Below, piece after piece: positions 37,997 through 49,589 of a DNA stretch of 64,000 nt. Where the stretch lies: positions 7,721,001 through 7,785,000 of the forward strand of contig JAYKKT010000046.1 in the NCBI GenBank assembly GCA_036023115.1, in the 5' to 3' direction. The position numbers and the translations under genes are program-made. Each line of letters opens with the position of its first letter. Position 1 is the first letter of the stretch. This stretch comes from Brasenia schreberi (taxonomy: Eukaryota; Streptophyta; Magnoliopsida; Nymphaeales; Cabombaceae). Under the pieces are notes generated by a model, which was not told the DNA's origin, searched no databases, and saw only the letters and a list, made by a program, of their open reading frames with translations.

Positions 37997-40900
37997 ATAC
38001 TTGTAACAAAAATAACAGGATGCATATCTATATTTTACCTAACCTGCAACAATTCTATGTGTGATATCTCTATCAGTTCTTGAATCTTGTTGGAACATTG
38101 TGCCTAAGTATTTTCAATAAGCCAAGTTGTTAAATACAATATTAAATAAATTTATAAGTCATGTTATTGTTGTTTTTATATCTTTCATACTTCTGAAGAA
38201 ATACCATATGATCTCACGAACTTGCTAAAGTTAACAAGTTTAAGAGCATCTTCACTATGTTCCTTTAAATAAGCAGGTAGACAGCACTGTTCAAAGTTGA
38301 TGAGCTAATTTAAACACTTGTACCCTCAATAAAGAACTTATAAAAATAAATCTTCCATCTTATATCGGTATCCTTGCATGTCATCAACACCCATAATCAT
38401 GTTAAAAGACCATTTAAAGAGTCAAAGATCATTTACTTGAGCAACTCAGGTTGTTCATCGCTCTCACCATCATCATCAGTAGATACTGTAGCAGTGGTAT
38501 ATCTAACTAAGTTGTCATTCACTCCCTCAATGCATAAAAACAAGAACAGTTGTTGATGTTGCTCCTTATGCTAGATAATGATAAGAGTAGCACCGATAGT
38601 TCCACTTTCTCCAATATGTCAATAACATCCATAATCATGTTAAAAGACCATTTACTTGAGCAACTCCAAGGGACAAATGTTGCAGCACAATTCCAATCCT
38701 CTAAAAAAGTACAACAGATGTTCTGCTATAATGTTGTCAAACTTGTTAGCAGTAACCAATAACCATGTTTCAACCAATATAAGCCGGGAAAAACACATTA
38801 TTCAGTAACTAGAAGGTCCAAAATTATATATACAGACTAAACACCTAAGGTGAGCCCATAACTGAACCAATCACCGTTATGGAAGGTGCACAAAAAGCGA
38901 CAAAATCAAGATGATGGGATCAAAGTTCAACAGAAATATGATCTCAAACAGTATGAGTGAAAACAAAAGTAGGATCAATCAAATGGTTCAAACTGAGGAC
39001 TAAAATAATGAAAAATGCAAAAAAGAAAAGAAAAAGAAAACGCTTGGTTTAAATCAATTTCAGGAGAATGAAAGCAATTGGGTTTCAATGTCAGTAGAAG
39101 AAACAAGTATCAAAACTAATAACAGAATAAAGTAGAACACATACTTCACCCTCACTTATTGCCCCAGATGGAATAGGACGATAAGGTTCATTGATTGCAT
39201 CAATCTCTCTGTCATACCAGTCGTTCATGGTCTGAACAATCAAAATACTAATAATCAGGATCAATGGAAGAGGTTCAAAGTCCAAACACTTCATGCAATA
39301 ATAAAGTACAAAAGCTTTTACTAAAGTTTTGCCAGGTCACGGGAAACTCCTTCACCTTGCAATTTTCATGAAATAAGCATCATATTTCCGTCAAGTCTTC
39401 GGATATCGCTTTATCAGACAAAAGAACACATTCTCAAAGCAACTTTTAGAGTTCATGTACTAGCTAGAACTACAAAAGCTATGTCACAGCGACACTCCAT
39501 TTGGGTGAGGTGTTGGCACCGACACGGGTGCAACACCGACACCGTGTCGGTCACCCGAAGGTCGTTTTTGGGTGTGTTGACTGCACTAAAAAATGCTTCG
39601 CTCTCACCTCTCTCCTATGTGCCTCTCGCCTCTGTGCCTGTCACCTCTCTCACTGGACAGCACAACGCTGACTTTGAGTTTGTAAGGAGATCGTACAGCG
39701 GCCGCATCCGTCCGGAAGATCGAAACGGATGGCTGGCCGAAGAGGTTGGGGAAGATCTTCGTGACGTCGTCAGATTCCCGACGGTTGAACTTCCATCTGG
39801 CACTTGGTCCTCTCCTCCGCAGAGAACTCAGCACTGCATTGCAGCCTCATGGTCGCCATGACCACGAAATCCAGTAATACTTGTGCTCTCCTCATCCCTC
39901 TCTCTCTAAGAGAAAGCTTCACTCTGGAGAGGGCTAGGAGGAGGATTTAAAGAGCGGAGAGAAAGAAGATCTGTTGCTTCTTTTACCTTGGGAGTGGACG
40001 AGTATCCAAAGTGCCTCTGTACTTAAATAAGGGAAATTTAAAGGCGCAGTCAACAAGACCCGCTTATGTTTTCAAATATTGCATGTAACTGCCTAACTTT
40101 TCAAAGTTTATTCCCAAAGACGCTCTTCACACTAAAATCTTCAAGGTGCATATTTGGCTGATTTGCCTCTCATTGTCATCATATTGGAAAGAAAAACTCA
40201 AAAGTTCAAAGGCTAAGTTTCTAGGGCATTGCATTTTCGTGTTGTCTTTTCTATTAGTGTAAAAAACTGGTCAATTTGAATACAATCTGTCTTTTTGGTT
40301 TTACTTTGAGTAGCCATGAATCCACCCATTACGGGTGTGTTTGTTGGTTTGTTTGTAGGGTGCTACATTACAACGATTATATATATATATATACATATAT
40401 ATCTATTTGTGTCATCCCTGAGCAGGTCATATACTTAATGTCTCACTTGCTCTAGTTTAAATATTATATATATAATATTATATACTTTAGCAGTGTACTC
40501 GCACCCAATATTTTTGAAATTTGCCGTATCCCGCACCGGCACCCATGTCACAATACATAAGTGTGTCCATACACAAACCCCACCCGCCCAAGAGATACCT
40601 GTGTATATCCAGTGAGGAATGGGCCAGACATTAACATGCAAACAATTGATTTTGCAACATCTTCCACAGTCCAGTGAAAATTTCCTACAAAGTGATTCAA
40701 AAGGCACAGTAAAGGAGTTCAATAAAAGTACAACTTAGTATGAACAAGTAATATATGAAGATACATTCTTCCTACTCTGCTGATACTTTAATTAATAAAT
40801 TTATAAGTTTTTCCTCCAAAATAAAACTAATTGCTTGATGAAAAAATGTACAATACGATGAATATCCAGAAAACGCTCAGTGATTTAATTGAGTATAAAC

Positions 40901-42273
40901 ATGTATGCATGGGTATAAATTGATTCATGAACAAAATCTCATCCCGACATGTTCTTCGTAAATGTCCAATGGAGCAATAGAGTCCGAAATAAATAGATTG
41001 GATCTAGTTGAAATTTTCGAAAAGTTTGTATAGACCCTTCATATACCTTGATGTATGCTGATTCTTACGTGTCATGAAGAAGTGACATCAAATAAGAAAT
41101 AAAAGTCCATAAGAACCACATTCTGCTCTGATTAGTCTTCCACGGATGACTTAAGGTAAAATACCTAAATGATGAATATACATTATTTTTTGTTTCCAAA
41201 AACAAGTAGGCCACAAAATATATTTGACATCCTTGAAACCTTTGTTCATGACATCATGTATCTCATCCATACTCCCCTCAAAATGAGCATCCGCACTACT
41301 TAAATAATGTGGCTCTTCAAGAACATTGGCACATAAGTTGGGAATTATCTCCTTGACTAAAGAAGTACACAGCATTTATAACTATCTTAAACCATACCAG
41401 AGGCAGCAGCTCCACAAACAACTCCCCAAATCAGTGGTGGCCAAGTAACAGGCTTTGTGAGTTGGAGTCGAATTTTCCACTTGTCCTGAAAATGAATAAG
41501 CTAGACTTTCAACAACGGTGAAAGGGTATCCATAACAAAGATTGCATTGTTCAGTATAATGCTAGACTTGGTCCTTCCTAGTGCATCAAAAGATTCAGAA
41601 CAAACAATTCAGGCATTTCGTTTAGTTTCATTTGTGTCTCTTCCCTTGACTTCGTTTTCCCCCCTCTTCAATTTATTGCCGCATTGATCAATACAAAGGA
41701 GATCTTCTAGAGAGGAAAAATAATAAAAGAAGGAAAAGAAAACGATTCTGCCATACAGGCACAGATTGGAAAACAGCTCAAACGAACAATTCTAGCAAGA
41801 CATGAAAGGAAGTACTGAAGAACGGGTAAATGGGAAAACAGACCGTCTCTTTCGCAGCATCTTTTATGCCAAGAAGTTGATTGAAATTAGAACCCTTGCC
41901 GCCGGCAGCCGGAGCGGCATCTGGAACTTTAGAAGTTTTGGCTGCATCCAATTCACCAACACGGAAACAGTAACTAAAAGACTTTATTTCTTTTCCAGTG
42001 AAGAAGGAAAAGAGGAGGAAATCGGTACCCCAAAACAATGCAAGTAAAGAGGTAAATACCAACCTTCATTGGTCCCCGTTTCAGATGCTCTGATGACGAG
42101 ACGCCTCCCTAATTAACAAAGAAACTGAAGTTAGAAAGATATAGAGAGAGAGATGGTGGGGGGGAGAATGGCATACTGAGGAAAGGAGTATTGAGTGATG
42201 AGAGGCGGAAGCGAGAATGAGAAGGACCGATTGGTGCTGCTACTGGAGGCACTACACTCAGCAAGGAAGCCAT
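30487..42273 (-). CDS. CHLG: Chlorophyll synthase, chloroplastic
   Basis: Attaches phytyl or geranylgeranyl diphosphate to chlorophyllide, the last step of chlorophyll synthesis, in plastid membranes. Fifteen exons, minus strand: 42273-42177, 42108-42064, 41941-41844, 41485-41398, 40684-40599, 39231-39145, 36736-36671, 36582-36499, 36382-36321, 36147-36072, 35987-35925, 35815-35734, 31123-31047, 30681-30634, 30555-30487; joined length 1128 nt, 375 residues, close to the usual plant size. Ser/Pro-rich plastid transit peptide starts MASLLSVVPPVAAPIG. UbiA prenyltransferase motif 1 is NDWYDREIDAINEPYRPIP (exon 6); motif 2 is INDFKSIEGDKALGLQ (exon 11). Membrane segments include LLLLGGLGLGALLDVW, VDIIVLTLLYSIAG and PYYALALLALIIPQV. 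Ends VTALATSHWS. Intron 12 (4.6 kb) carries nested transposons. All 14 junctions keep frame, so the gene looks intact. A GA tract lies 18 bp before the ATG. Confidence 0.96.
30843..31035. repeat. Tandem duplication in CHLG intron 13
   Basis: Two adjacent copies of about 95 bp (30843-30937 and 30938-31035) share TTTGGCTACCAGGGAA, TTGGGGTGAAAAAAA, ATACTC and CATAAAAAA blocks with few differences. Lies between exons 13 and 14, close to the exon 13 donor. Confidence 0.85.
31719..31969 (-). repeat. Copia LTR (3' LTR in element orientation)
   Basis: Begins TGTAAAAATAGCAC and ends GGCTACA in plus reading (TG..CA ends). Aligns along its length with the right LTR, sharing CAAACACCAATGATCACA, AGTCAAATCACCAAACACTT and ACAAGTCAAGTGAGCA. 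Confidence 0.88.
33013..33556 (+). mobile_element. RTE-type LINE 3' fragment nested in the copia element
   Basis: Plus-strand reading gives ILCDKKIPLKLKGKYY, then EMKMLRWMNGGHTRKDYVS, NQLRVAPIEDKMRKN and a GRP-rich stretch, ending GTATGGGAAAAGGCTTAGTTGTTG at about 33550. The polarity is opposite to the copia element it interrupts. Stops and frameshifts are present. Confidence 0.85.
33944..34854. mobile_element. Non-autonomous hAT-like element (911 bp) with palindrome-rich ends
   Basis: Termini are TAGTGTTGTC on the left and GACAACACTG on the right, inverted repeats with the (C/T)AGTGTTG form typical of hAT transposons. Both flanks carry the same 8 bp, GTATTTCT (33936-33943 and 34855-34862), the target duplication length of hAT elements. 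The outer 80-120 bp of each end is packed with CGATACG/CGTATCG words, next to long A/T runs. No transposase frame is present, so movement would need a partner element. Inserted into the gag region of the copia element. Confidence 0.9.
35202..35430 (-). repeat. Copia LTR (5' LTR in element orientation)
   Basis: Partner of 31719-31969; begins TGTAAAAATAGCAC and ends GGCTACA. About 22 bp shorter because of small deletions. Its inner edge adjoins the tRNA-Met-type primer site at 35187-35201. Confidence 0.88.
37545..37925 (-). mobile_element. Diverged RTE-type LINE fragment in CHLG intron 6
   Basis: Starts AAACTAAGCCTTTTCCAATG with the order of later blocks (GTCATATTAGCATTTAACTC, AAATATTCAAACCACCTTAT) parallel to the copy at 48 kb but much more diverged. 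The identification rests mainly on the tail and block order. Confidence 0.5.
37954..37997. repeat. Compound microsatellite (AT)n-(GT)n
   Basis: Alternating AT then GT within CHLG intron 6. Confidence 0.9.
39482..40552. mobile_element. Possible DNA-transposon relic in CHLG intron 5
   Basis: Left end is GC-rich with GGTGTTGGCACCGACACGGG and CACCGACACCGTGTCGG palindromic words; the right end has CCGCACCGGCACCC. An 8-mer ATGTCACA flanks both sides (39481-39488, 40545-40552). Terminal inverted repeats are poor and no transposase is seen, so this is tentative. The inner 39580-39990 stretch is unusually GC-rich for an intron here and gives a 126-codon frame with no recognised homology. Confidence 0.35.
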
Positions 42274-42290
42274 AGATGGATGGATCAGAG

Positions 42291-42314
42291 GGAGAGAGAG
42301 AGAGAGAGAGAGAG
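42291..42314. repeat. (GA)n in the CHLG 5' leader
   Basis: GA tract starting 18 bp upstream of the chlorophyll synthase ATG, read as CT in the transcript. Confidence 0.9.
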
Positions 42315-43004
42315 GAGGGGGGCGAGTCTCAGCTAGCAGTAGTGGTATGGGAAGCGGAAGCAAGTGCCTGCAGCTGGACAGTGGGAATTTGGGGTAAACA
42401 ACTTCACCAAGAGTAAATAAATAGGAAATTTAAAAAACACCCACGAGATTCAGTCACAGTAAAAAGAACGCATCTAAATTATTGGTATTGCTACAATCAC
42501 TTAAAATTTCTTGAAACTCCAAAATAACTAACAGACACCTACAAAGATTTCGTATTTTTCAAAAAAATCATGCCTTCAATCGTGATCTAACTAAACCCTA
42601 ACAATCTTATGCCATCAATGGATTCGGATCAACTCTTTAAGATTGGTGTCTATCCAAAATTTGGTTGCAGCTAAGACGAGTGGTGAGACGACAAATGTAT
42701 AAGTATTTTGGGGTGATCAAGAGTGGATCAATACAAGTCGAGGCGTAAAGCGGAAATTTAACACAATATGTGGCTTCAAATGTTGGGGCCTATGTAAATG
42801 TTTTGGAGTTTTTTGGGGCCTACGGGTTTAATATTATAATGATTTTAATTTTCAGGGGCTTAAGGTGGTTGTCTCAGTGACCTTACCCATGACCTACATG
42901 CGGGTGTGATTTTAGATAAAAAAAGAACTTAAGTTCTCAAGCTAGGTTCAATTCGATTTTAGAATATTATATTTTTCTTTTTGTACAATGATGAGGCCAA
43001 AGCT

Positions 43005-43075
43005 AGATGCACACACCTGATATCGAACTCATGACCTTAAACTTTTGAGCCAACCTTCTATCCAGGTGAGAGTTA
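43005..43075 (-). mobile_element. tRNA-derived SINE-like relic
   Basis: Minus strand reads TGGCTCAAAAGTTTAAGGTC and ATGAGTTCGATATCAGG (box B-like), then GTGTGTGCATCTAGCTTTGG, the same order as the copies at 22.6 and 46.2 kb. Confidence 0.5.
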
Positions 43076-43205
43076 TAGCTCTGAAAATTGTACTTTCATG
43101 GTAATATTTTGTATCTATAGTGAATTATTGATGTCATTTGTTTCGAATAAGTCATTTGTGTCATAATAAAAGTCATTTGTGTTATAATATCGGGCTTTCT
43201 ATGCA

Positions 43206-43312
43206 CCCACCAACCGGAGCCGGCTATGCCCGAAGTCATTACCTTAACCATAAATTCCGGGATGCCGAAGGCGAGGCTAATGATAGTAACAAGACAGCAT
43301 TAGGGTTCTGAA
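43206..43312 (+). rRNA. Nuclear plastid-DNA fragment: 3' end of 16S rRNA
   Basis: Matches the plastid/bacterial 16S rRNA 3' end with scattered changes: GCCGGCTATGCCCGAAGTCA, TTACCTTAACC, GGGATGCCGAAGGC, AGGCTAATGA and AGTAACAAGACAGC occur in the expected order and spacing (the rRNA has GCTGGCCATGCCCGAAGTCG and GTAACAAGGTAGCC). Most differences are C to T or G to A, as expected after methylation decay of organelle DNA in the nucleus. About 107 bp; non-functional. The wording fits plastid better than mitochondrial 18S. Confidence 0.88.
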
Positions 43313-43639
43313 AGACACTTTAAACACCATTGTTTGCATACTAATTGGTTCTCATAATATATGGATGCTTATGTCATTCAGATGACATGTTAGATCATGA
43401 TCTCTCAGGTCGCCTGATCTATGGCCACCATTGTTAGGTGGATGTCATTATCATTTGGTCATGTAGAGAAACAAAAGATGGGTTGTGATGCGCATTAATT
43501 TCAACTCCCCGTTAACCACTTTCTCTCTTTGATGGCTGAGAAAGCAGCCAAGTCTGCTATCAAAGTTAGTTTAGTGGGTGCCCTTATTTAAGAGTTTTTC
43601 TTATTGGTTGGGGAGAACTCTGCTCATGTAAGGGATACC

Positions 43640-43785
43640 TTTGCATGACCGGTCCCAAGGCCGAATAATACCCCGCATAAACATCCATCACATTTATTTA
43701 CAATGGATTCTACAAATTATAATACGAGTGTGTGGAACTTAGAATACTCCATCTAATATGGGAAAAGGCTTAGTTGTTGTTGATA
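43640..43785 (+). mobile_element. RTE-type LINE, 3'-end fragment
   Basis: GACCGGTCCCAAGGCC, then ACAATGGATTCTACAAATTA, TAGAATACTCCATCTAATAT and GGGAAAAGGCTTAGTTGTTG follow the order of the copy at 55.2 kb. Confidence 0.8.
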
Positions 43786-44274
43786 GGTTGAGGAGGCCGA
43801 AGCATGCCACCAAGAATAAAACTATTGACTTTCATCTTGTGAGTTGACCACCTAGCGGGGTGAGCTATCGCTTGCTTTGTTTCTTGAGAGCATTTATAAT
43901 CATATGCACCCAGTATTTCACTTCCACCAGTGGCGGCATCCGATGGCGGATCTACACTATGGTGAGTGGTTGGAGTACGCCTCACCTACGTTATGAAATA
44001 TAAATTAAAAAGAAGTATAACAAACGCTTAATACCATAGGCTGTGTTTATTTCATGTTTCAATTGTATTATATAGTCATAGCCGAGGGTTTAATCTGTGG
44101 CATAATTTGAACCAAGGGAAAACTTCTACCCACCATAAATAAGAAAAAGTCGAACCACGATCATAACCATAACAACATTTTTCATAAAAGCTCTATTGGA
44201 CCTTGAGTCCTTTAGTGATCTACAAATAAGTTAGTGAATACAGGAGATAAGTACGCGCTCTAGCATGCATGTGC

Positions 44275-44294
44275 CCACACACACACACACACAC

Positions 44295-44351
<57 letters not shown>
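44275..44351. repeat. Compound microsatellite (CA)n-(TA)n
   Basis: About 20 bp CA then about 52 bp TA. Confidence 0.95.
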
Positions 44352-44356
<5 letters not shown>

Positions 44357-45594
44357 GAATATGAAAAGTGATAAATGCATAATGTGTTGGGGTGAATAAT
44401 CTTGTGTAAACATCTCCATTGTTCAATCATGGAGGTCACTTGTAGAGATTTGAAATTAAAAGTATTGTATTTTTGTACTTTAAAATAATTCAAGTCTCTA
44501 CACCAAATTGATAAGATGTTTATACAAAGATTAAACATTATGCAGCTACCCCCCTTTTTTTCTCTCTCTCTCTCTCGCTACAGTATAAGATGATTGTCGT
44601 ACAAAACTCAATTGTTTATCTTTTAAGAAATAGATGATTGAGTTTGTAAGTATAAAAGCAAAATAGATATGTGTTTTTTGTAGTTGTATTTCTTACATGT
44701 ATATTTTTTGCTTTTGAATTTAATCATAAAAAGTGGATGGGTGAGATTTTAAAGAATGAGTTTATATAGAGAGTGCAATGGTATATAATACAAACATTAC
44801 ATGTTACTGTATTGAAACAACCAATTTCAAAGATAAAGATTGATATTTGAATTCAAAAATTAAAAAAAAAATTGCCTTTTGAATTAATTGCACTTACAAA
44901 AGTTATAAGTATACTTTTATTTTAAAATTCAAATATCAATAATTCATCTTTCAAATTAGATATTTGAAATGTGTTTGGATATGTTATCACTTACACATAC
45001 TAAGCTTCATATATGCATAATATATATATATGAAAAATAGGTGCATGCCTACTATTGATATTGATGTTGTATACTCATACTTGATCGTTACTTTTTAGTG
45101 ATATAATATAATTAAAAAAGATTTAAGAGTTTTTGAAGAGTACAACTCTTAAAAAGAATATATATATATATTGGTTACTGGTTGAGTAGAATAAGGGTCT
45201 GGATGATAATGATAGTGGTGTCATTGTTAATACTTACAAGCTGCCAGTGGATGAGTAAAATTCATTAAAAACATCGTTTGTTTGTTTTAAGTTACTAGGG
45301 GGCGCCAAATGACACGAGCAGTTTGCTGTTTCCGCTTACCCTGACGCGTTCCGGGCTTGTTTTGGTTTCTCGTGAGAACACGATATTTAAGTATAGATTA
45401 GCAAGACAAGCTACGGTCAGACAGTGCTTATCTAGGCTTACCTCGATGCTTCTAGAGAGAGAGAGAGAGAGAGAGAGTTAACCACTTAATTTGCTAAAAT
45501 CAAATTATACACCGGATATAAAGTAAAAGACATTTGGAAAGCTCCTTATTAAATTATATTTTTCAATAAGAAATTAATTAGAAAAGCTTAACTT

Positions 45595-45690
45595 AAACAA
45601 ACAACAATTAAGCCTTTTCTTTTCTAGGATCGGTTACGTTAATTGTTTCCACATCCCTATCATAATTTGTAAAAGTTATGATTTAAGAGT
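45595..45690 (-). mobile_element. RTE-type LINE tail
   Basis: AAACAAACAACAATTAAGCC, TTTTCTAGGATCGGTTACGT and CCCTATCATAATTTGTAAAA are the complement of the family 3' end. Confidence 0.7.
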
Positions 45691-46189
45691 ATGTATTGTT
45701 CTAGTATTTTATAAGTTTGTAATATTATATATATATTGATCGGGCTCACTTTTGATGTTTTTTATTCATATTCATTTATTTTTGGTGATATGAATGTAAT
45801 AATAAATATATCATATATATTTATGAAATAGTTTAAATTTTTTAAAATTAGACTCATGTTACTAAAAAATGAGTGGAGAAGTTACACGTGCAGAGTATTG
45901 AGTTTTTCTTTTTCTTTCTCTCTCTTTCTCCTTCTCTTTATATATAATTTTTTTAAGATAAAACAAATAGTTCATTAAATTTTCTTGGTGAGACAAATTA
46001 TGAACTATGTCAACTAATTCTACATTCATAATTTTGAGGGAGTTGAATGCTCCATTCGGAAGATTGTAGATCTGCCCTTGCACATATGTATCGCATTTGG
46101 TTACAGGATAGAAATAATCTCATAAATCTGCTGCTATTAATTGGTCAGTTTGATTTAACCTCTGAGACATGACGAACGAGCTGCACTGA

Positions 46190-46310
46190 AGGCATTAGCC
46201 CGCCTGGCAGGGTTTTCGATTCCGCTAGACTCGGGATGTGAGTTTGATTTCCAGGGTGAGGGCGTGCATACCTGGCTTTGGTTCCCCGTTATAACCAAAC
46301 GGAAGAAAAG
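46190..46310 (+). mobile_element. tRNA-derived SINE-like relic
   Basis: Box A-like TTAGCCCGCCTGGCAGGGTT, box B-like GTGAGTTTGATTTCCAGGG, then GTGCATACCTGGCTTTGGTT and CCCCGTTATAACC. One of the better-preserved copies. Confidence 0.55.
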
Positions 46311-46569
46311 ATCAACACAAAAGCAACGAGCCAAGCTGGGTATACTTTAGGCTTGTCTCGGTAGATTGTTATGTTCATGGCGGTTCTTGTTTCTCTTACG
46401 ATAGAAGAGATCGCACAGAGATGAGCTGCGTGAGCTTGCTCGTCAACTTTCAAAAGAAAATGTTTTTTATAGTTTTAATTGAAAAATGATTTTTTCTCAT
46501 TTAAGTTAGGTTTTTTCAAACTCCACCTTTGTAAGAAATTACCTTTCTATGGCTGCACATATAAAAGAG

Positions 46570-46700
46570 AAGGATTGCGTTAGCCTTTCGACAACTAGCG
46601 TAAAACTTTATCAGACTTATCTACTATAAATTCTATAAATTACGGTAGAGTTATGTAGAAACAAAAAATTCAAGATATTGAGCTTATCTACTATAAAATG
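46570..46700 (+). mobile_element. RTE-type LINE, 3'-end fragment
   Basis: GGATTGCGTTAGCCTTTCGA, CGTAAAACTTTATCAGACTT and TATGTAGAAACAAAAAATTC follow the family order; the TTG tail is missing. Confidence 0.65.
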
Positions 46701-46783
46701 TCAATAGTAGCGTTAGCAAGCATTATTCTTATCACATGAGAGCCCCAGTCATTAATCATGTCATCATCCGATAGTTATACGAG

Positions 46784-46893
<110 letters not shown>

Positions 46894-48075
46894 CTGCCTA
46901 CTTTGTCTTACTAGTCTCTTCGCATGAGACAAAGACCAAACTTTCATGGTTCCGTGCCACCAATGAAAGAAAACGAAGACGATCCCTGTGAAAACAACAC
47001 CGGCACAACCCGAAAGCGGATCAATGCCTTACGGACACAGAAGCTGCACCCCACTCGTTTCGTATGAAGATAATTCTGATGCCGAAGTCAGGTTCGGTCG
47101 AATCAAAGCCCTCTGTACACGAACACCCAAACTGTTCACTACTCTTTTCACTTGAAAACAATTCCGATGTCTCAAAGGAGGGTTTTTCCTTATGCCAAGT
47201 AATGCCAACATAAGAAAGATGGTCACTAGGAAAAGTTTTCATGAGAAACTAATTCCAATGCCCAAAAAGGAGAGGTGGAATCAACTTTGCCTCTGATGGA
47301 TCTGTTTGAGCGATTACCCTTTTGTTTTCATAGGGAAGAAAACCCTCTGAAGGAAAGATGCAAAGATTATCCTCCCTATGGTAGAGGTGTAGATACTGAA
47401 TTGACGAGTAATTTTGGAGTTGATACTGAATTAATCATATTCTAACATCATTGAGAGAGAGAGACAGAATTAGCAGCACAGAGAGTCAAGTTGCTCGTGA
47501 GCCACTCCAGATCCAACTTGACAAGAACTCTAATTCACCTCGATGCTGAGTTGGTTTTGAAATGTTAGAGAGCGGTGTACTTGGCCGGGTTCTCCAGTTG
47601 AACATGAGCTTAACACACACACACACACACACACATATATATGTTTACTCATTGTTAATTTGGTGGCATGAATATAATTTAAATTTTTTAAGAGTTTTCA
47701 AGAAAAATAAAAGCAATGCCATTACCGTCATGTTCACAAAAAGAAATGGTGAAGCACAAAGATAAAAATCTTGGGGACTCTATTTTAATCCTAGAGATTT
47801 GATGCACAAGCGAAAACAAAAGGCATGAAGTCTGCCTTAATATCTAATTTCCGGAGTCAAACTTTGTTAAGTTCATTCATGAGCTCCTTCACGTTCAAAG
47901 CAAGAGAGAATTCTTCAAGTTTCTCGATTATAATTTGAGTTCGAAGCTCGATCAAGCTGAGAAATTCTTAAATAAGCCGTTTTGAGCATCACTCTTCTCA
48001 CGTTGAACACTACAATTGCAATTGCTATACCAATTAATGTCATTGCATCTATGTCTCTCTTGGGAGGGAAGTTCA

Positions 48076-48665
48076 GTATAAACAACAACAACAACAATTA
48101 AGCCTTTTCCCATACTAGACGGGGTTAGTTACATAGATTCTTTGTTTCCACATATCCCTATTGTGTGCCATGTTAGCAGTTAACTCAAATAAGCTAGATC
48201 ATTCTTTATTGTTTCTTTCCAACACTTTTGTGGTCGTCCTCTATCTCTTTTAATACTTTCCAAATTTAGTTTTTCTAACCTTACGAGTTCTTCTTTTGAT
48301 CTTCTTTCTATATGTCCAAACTATCTTAAACAATATTCTCTCATTTTATCCTCTATTGGTGCCACTCCTAATTTGTTTCTAATAATCTCATTACTTATAC
48401 GGTCTTTTATTGTATGACAACTCATCCATCTCAACATCTTCATTTCTGTCACAGACATCTTTTGTACATGTTGATGATTGATTAACTGCCTAACACTCAG
48501 AATCATAAAACATGACAAGCCTAATTGTTGCTCTATAATATTTACCTTTTAACTTTAATGGTATCTTTTTATCACAAAGAATACTTGATGCTCCTCTTTA
48601 TTTTAACCAACCAGCATTAATTTTATGCGTAACATCTCCATAAATTCTTTAGGTATTTAAAACTT
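48076..48665 (-). mobile_element. RTE-type LINE, 3' part, best-preserved wording
   Basis: Plus strand starts AACAACAACAACAATTAAGC and CCCATACTAGACGGGGTTAG. The minus strand encodes HQHVQKMSVTEMKMLRWMSC-type text and IIRNKLGVAPIEDKMREY (48321-48518), the C-terminal region downstream of the reverse transcriptase core. Frames are broken. Confidence 0.88.
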
Positions 48666-48804
48666 TCCTTTTGGGGAGGGAAGTTCAGTATATGCTCCTT
48701 GAAACTCGCACTATATATATAAACCTATAATAGCAGAATCTTTATACTATGTCATTTTGTCTATTAGCTAGTTAAATCCTGATGATGAATTTTAAGATAC
48801 AAGC

Positions 48805-48895
48805 ACAATGAACAAAGCTCAGATGGCAACGGGTTCAATTCACAAGTCAAAGGTCATCCGATCCATACCTGGTGTGTGCTTGGCCTCTTCATTGT
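48805..48895 (+). mobile_element. tRNA-derived SINE-like relic
   Basis: AAGCTCAGATGGCAACGGGTTCAATTC resembles merged box A and B, followed by CATACCTGGTGTGTGCTTGG and CCTCTTCATTGTACCCAAAA. Confidence 0.45.
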
Positions 48896-49589
48896 ACCCA
48901 AAAAGAAAAAAAAGATGTCATCAAATAACGAATAAAGAAAGGAAGACCTACCATTGTGAAGTCCAAGACGGATCTATCTTGACCGTCAAAACTTCGGAAA
49001 TCCAAGACGCCCCACGTGGGCCCACGTTGTGTGGCTGTTCCCTTCTTAGATCAATCAAATCCCTCTCATCCTTAGAAAAACTCTCCCCCCTCTCTCTCCC
49101 TCTGTAGCACGGAAGCTAACGAATAAAGAAAACGCACGGTTACCCAAAATCTAATTCCTAATTGAATGCCTGGAATCCAAGGGAAGTATCCGGTAATAAT
49201 GAGAGGCAAGAAGCGTGAGAAGAAGAAACCCCAATCAGAAGCGCTATTAGTTCATGTCCTTTCAACGAATCCAAGAACGACTCTTGAGAGAGAGAGAGAG
49301 AAAAAGGAGAAAGGCCAACATGGTGGTGGGACCAAAGACAGCTAAAAAAGAGTCCATTGGTTGAATGGTCCTCACAATTTTGCATAATTTTCCGTCCACT
49401 GCTCGTCGTCTTCCCAATCTCTTCAGGTCTTCGCTCCCTCTTCTTCTTCTCAGAAGATGGGGAGATCAGATTTCGTCTAAGGCCTTCGCAAAGACCTACC
49501 ATTTTTGTTTGTTCTTAGTATTGGTTGTTATCTGTTGAGGTAGGTTTTTATTCTTTCTATCTGAAGCAAAGTTGGGTTTATCTGAAGAA

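Noticed and set aside
39481..39861. 126-codon frame inside CHLG intron 5
   Set aside because: No recognisable protein, lies in a GC-rich possible transposon relic, and other frames are equally open there.
43206..43312. A functional rRNA gene
   Set aside because: Only the last ~100 bases of 16S are present and conserved bases are mutated; it is an insertion relic.
47021..47242. 73-codon minus frame near 47.1 kb
   Set aside because: No recognised homology, no splice partners and overlapping alternative frames.
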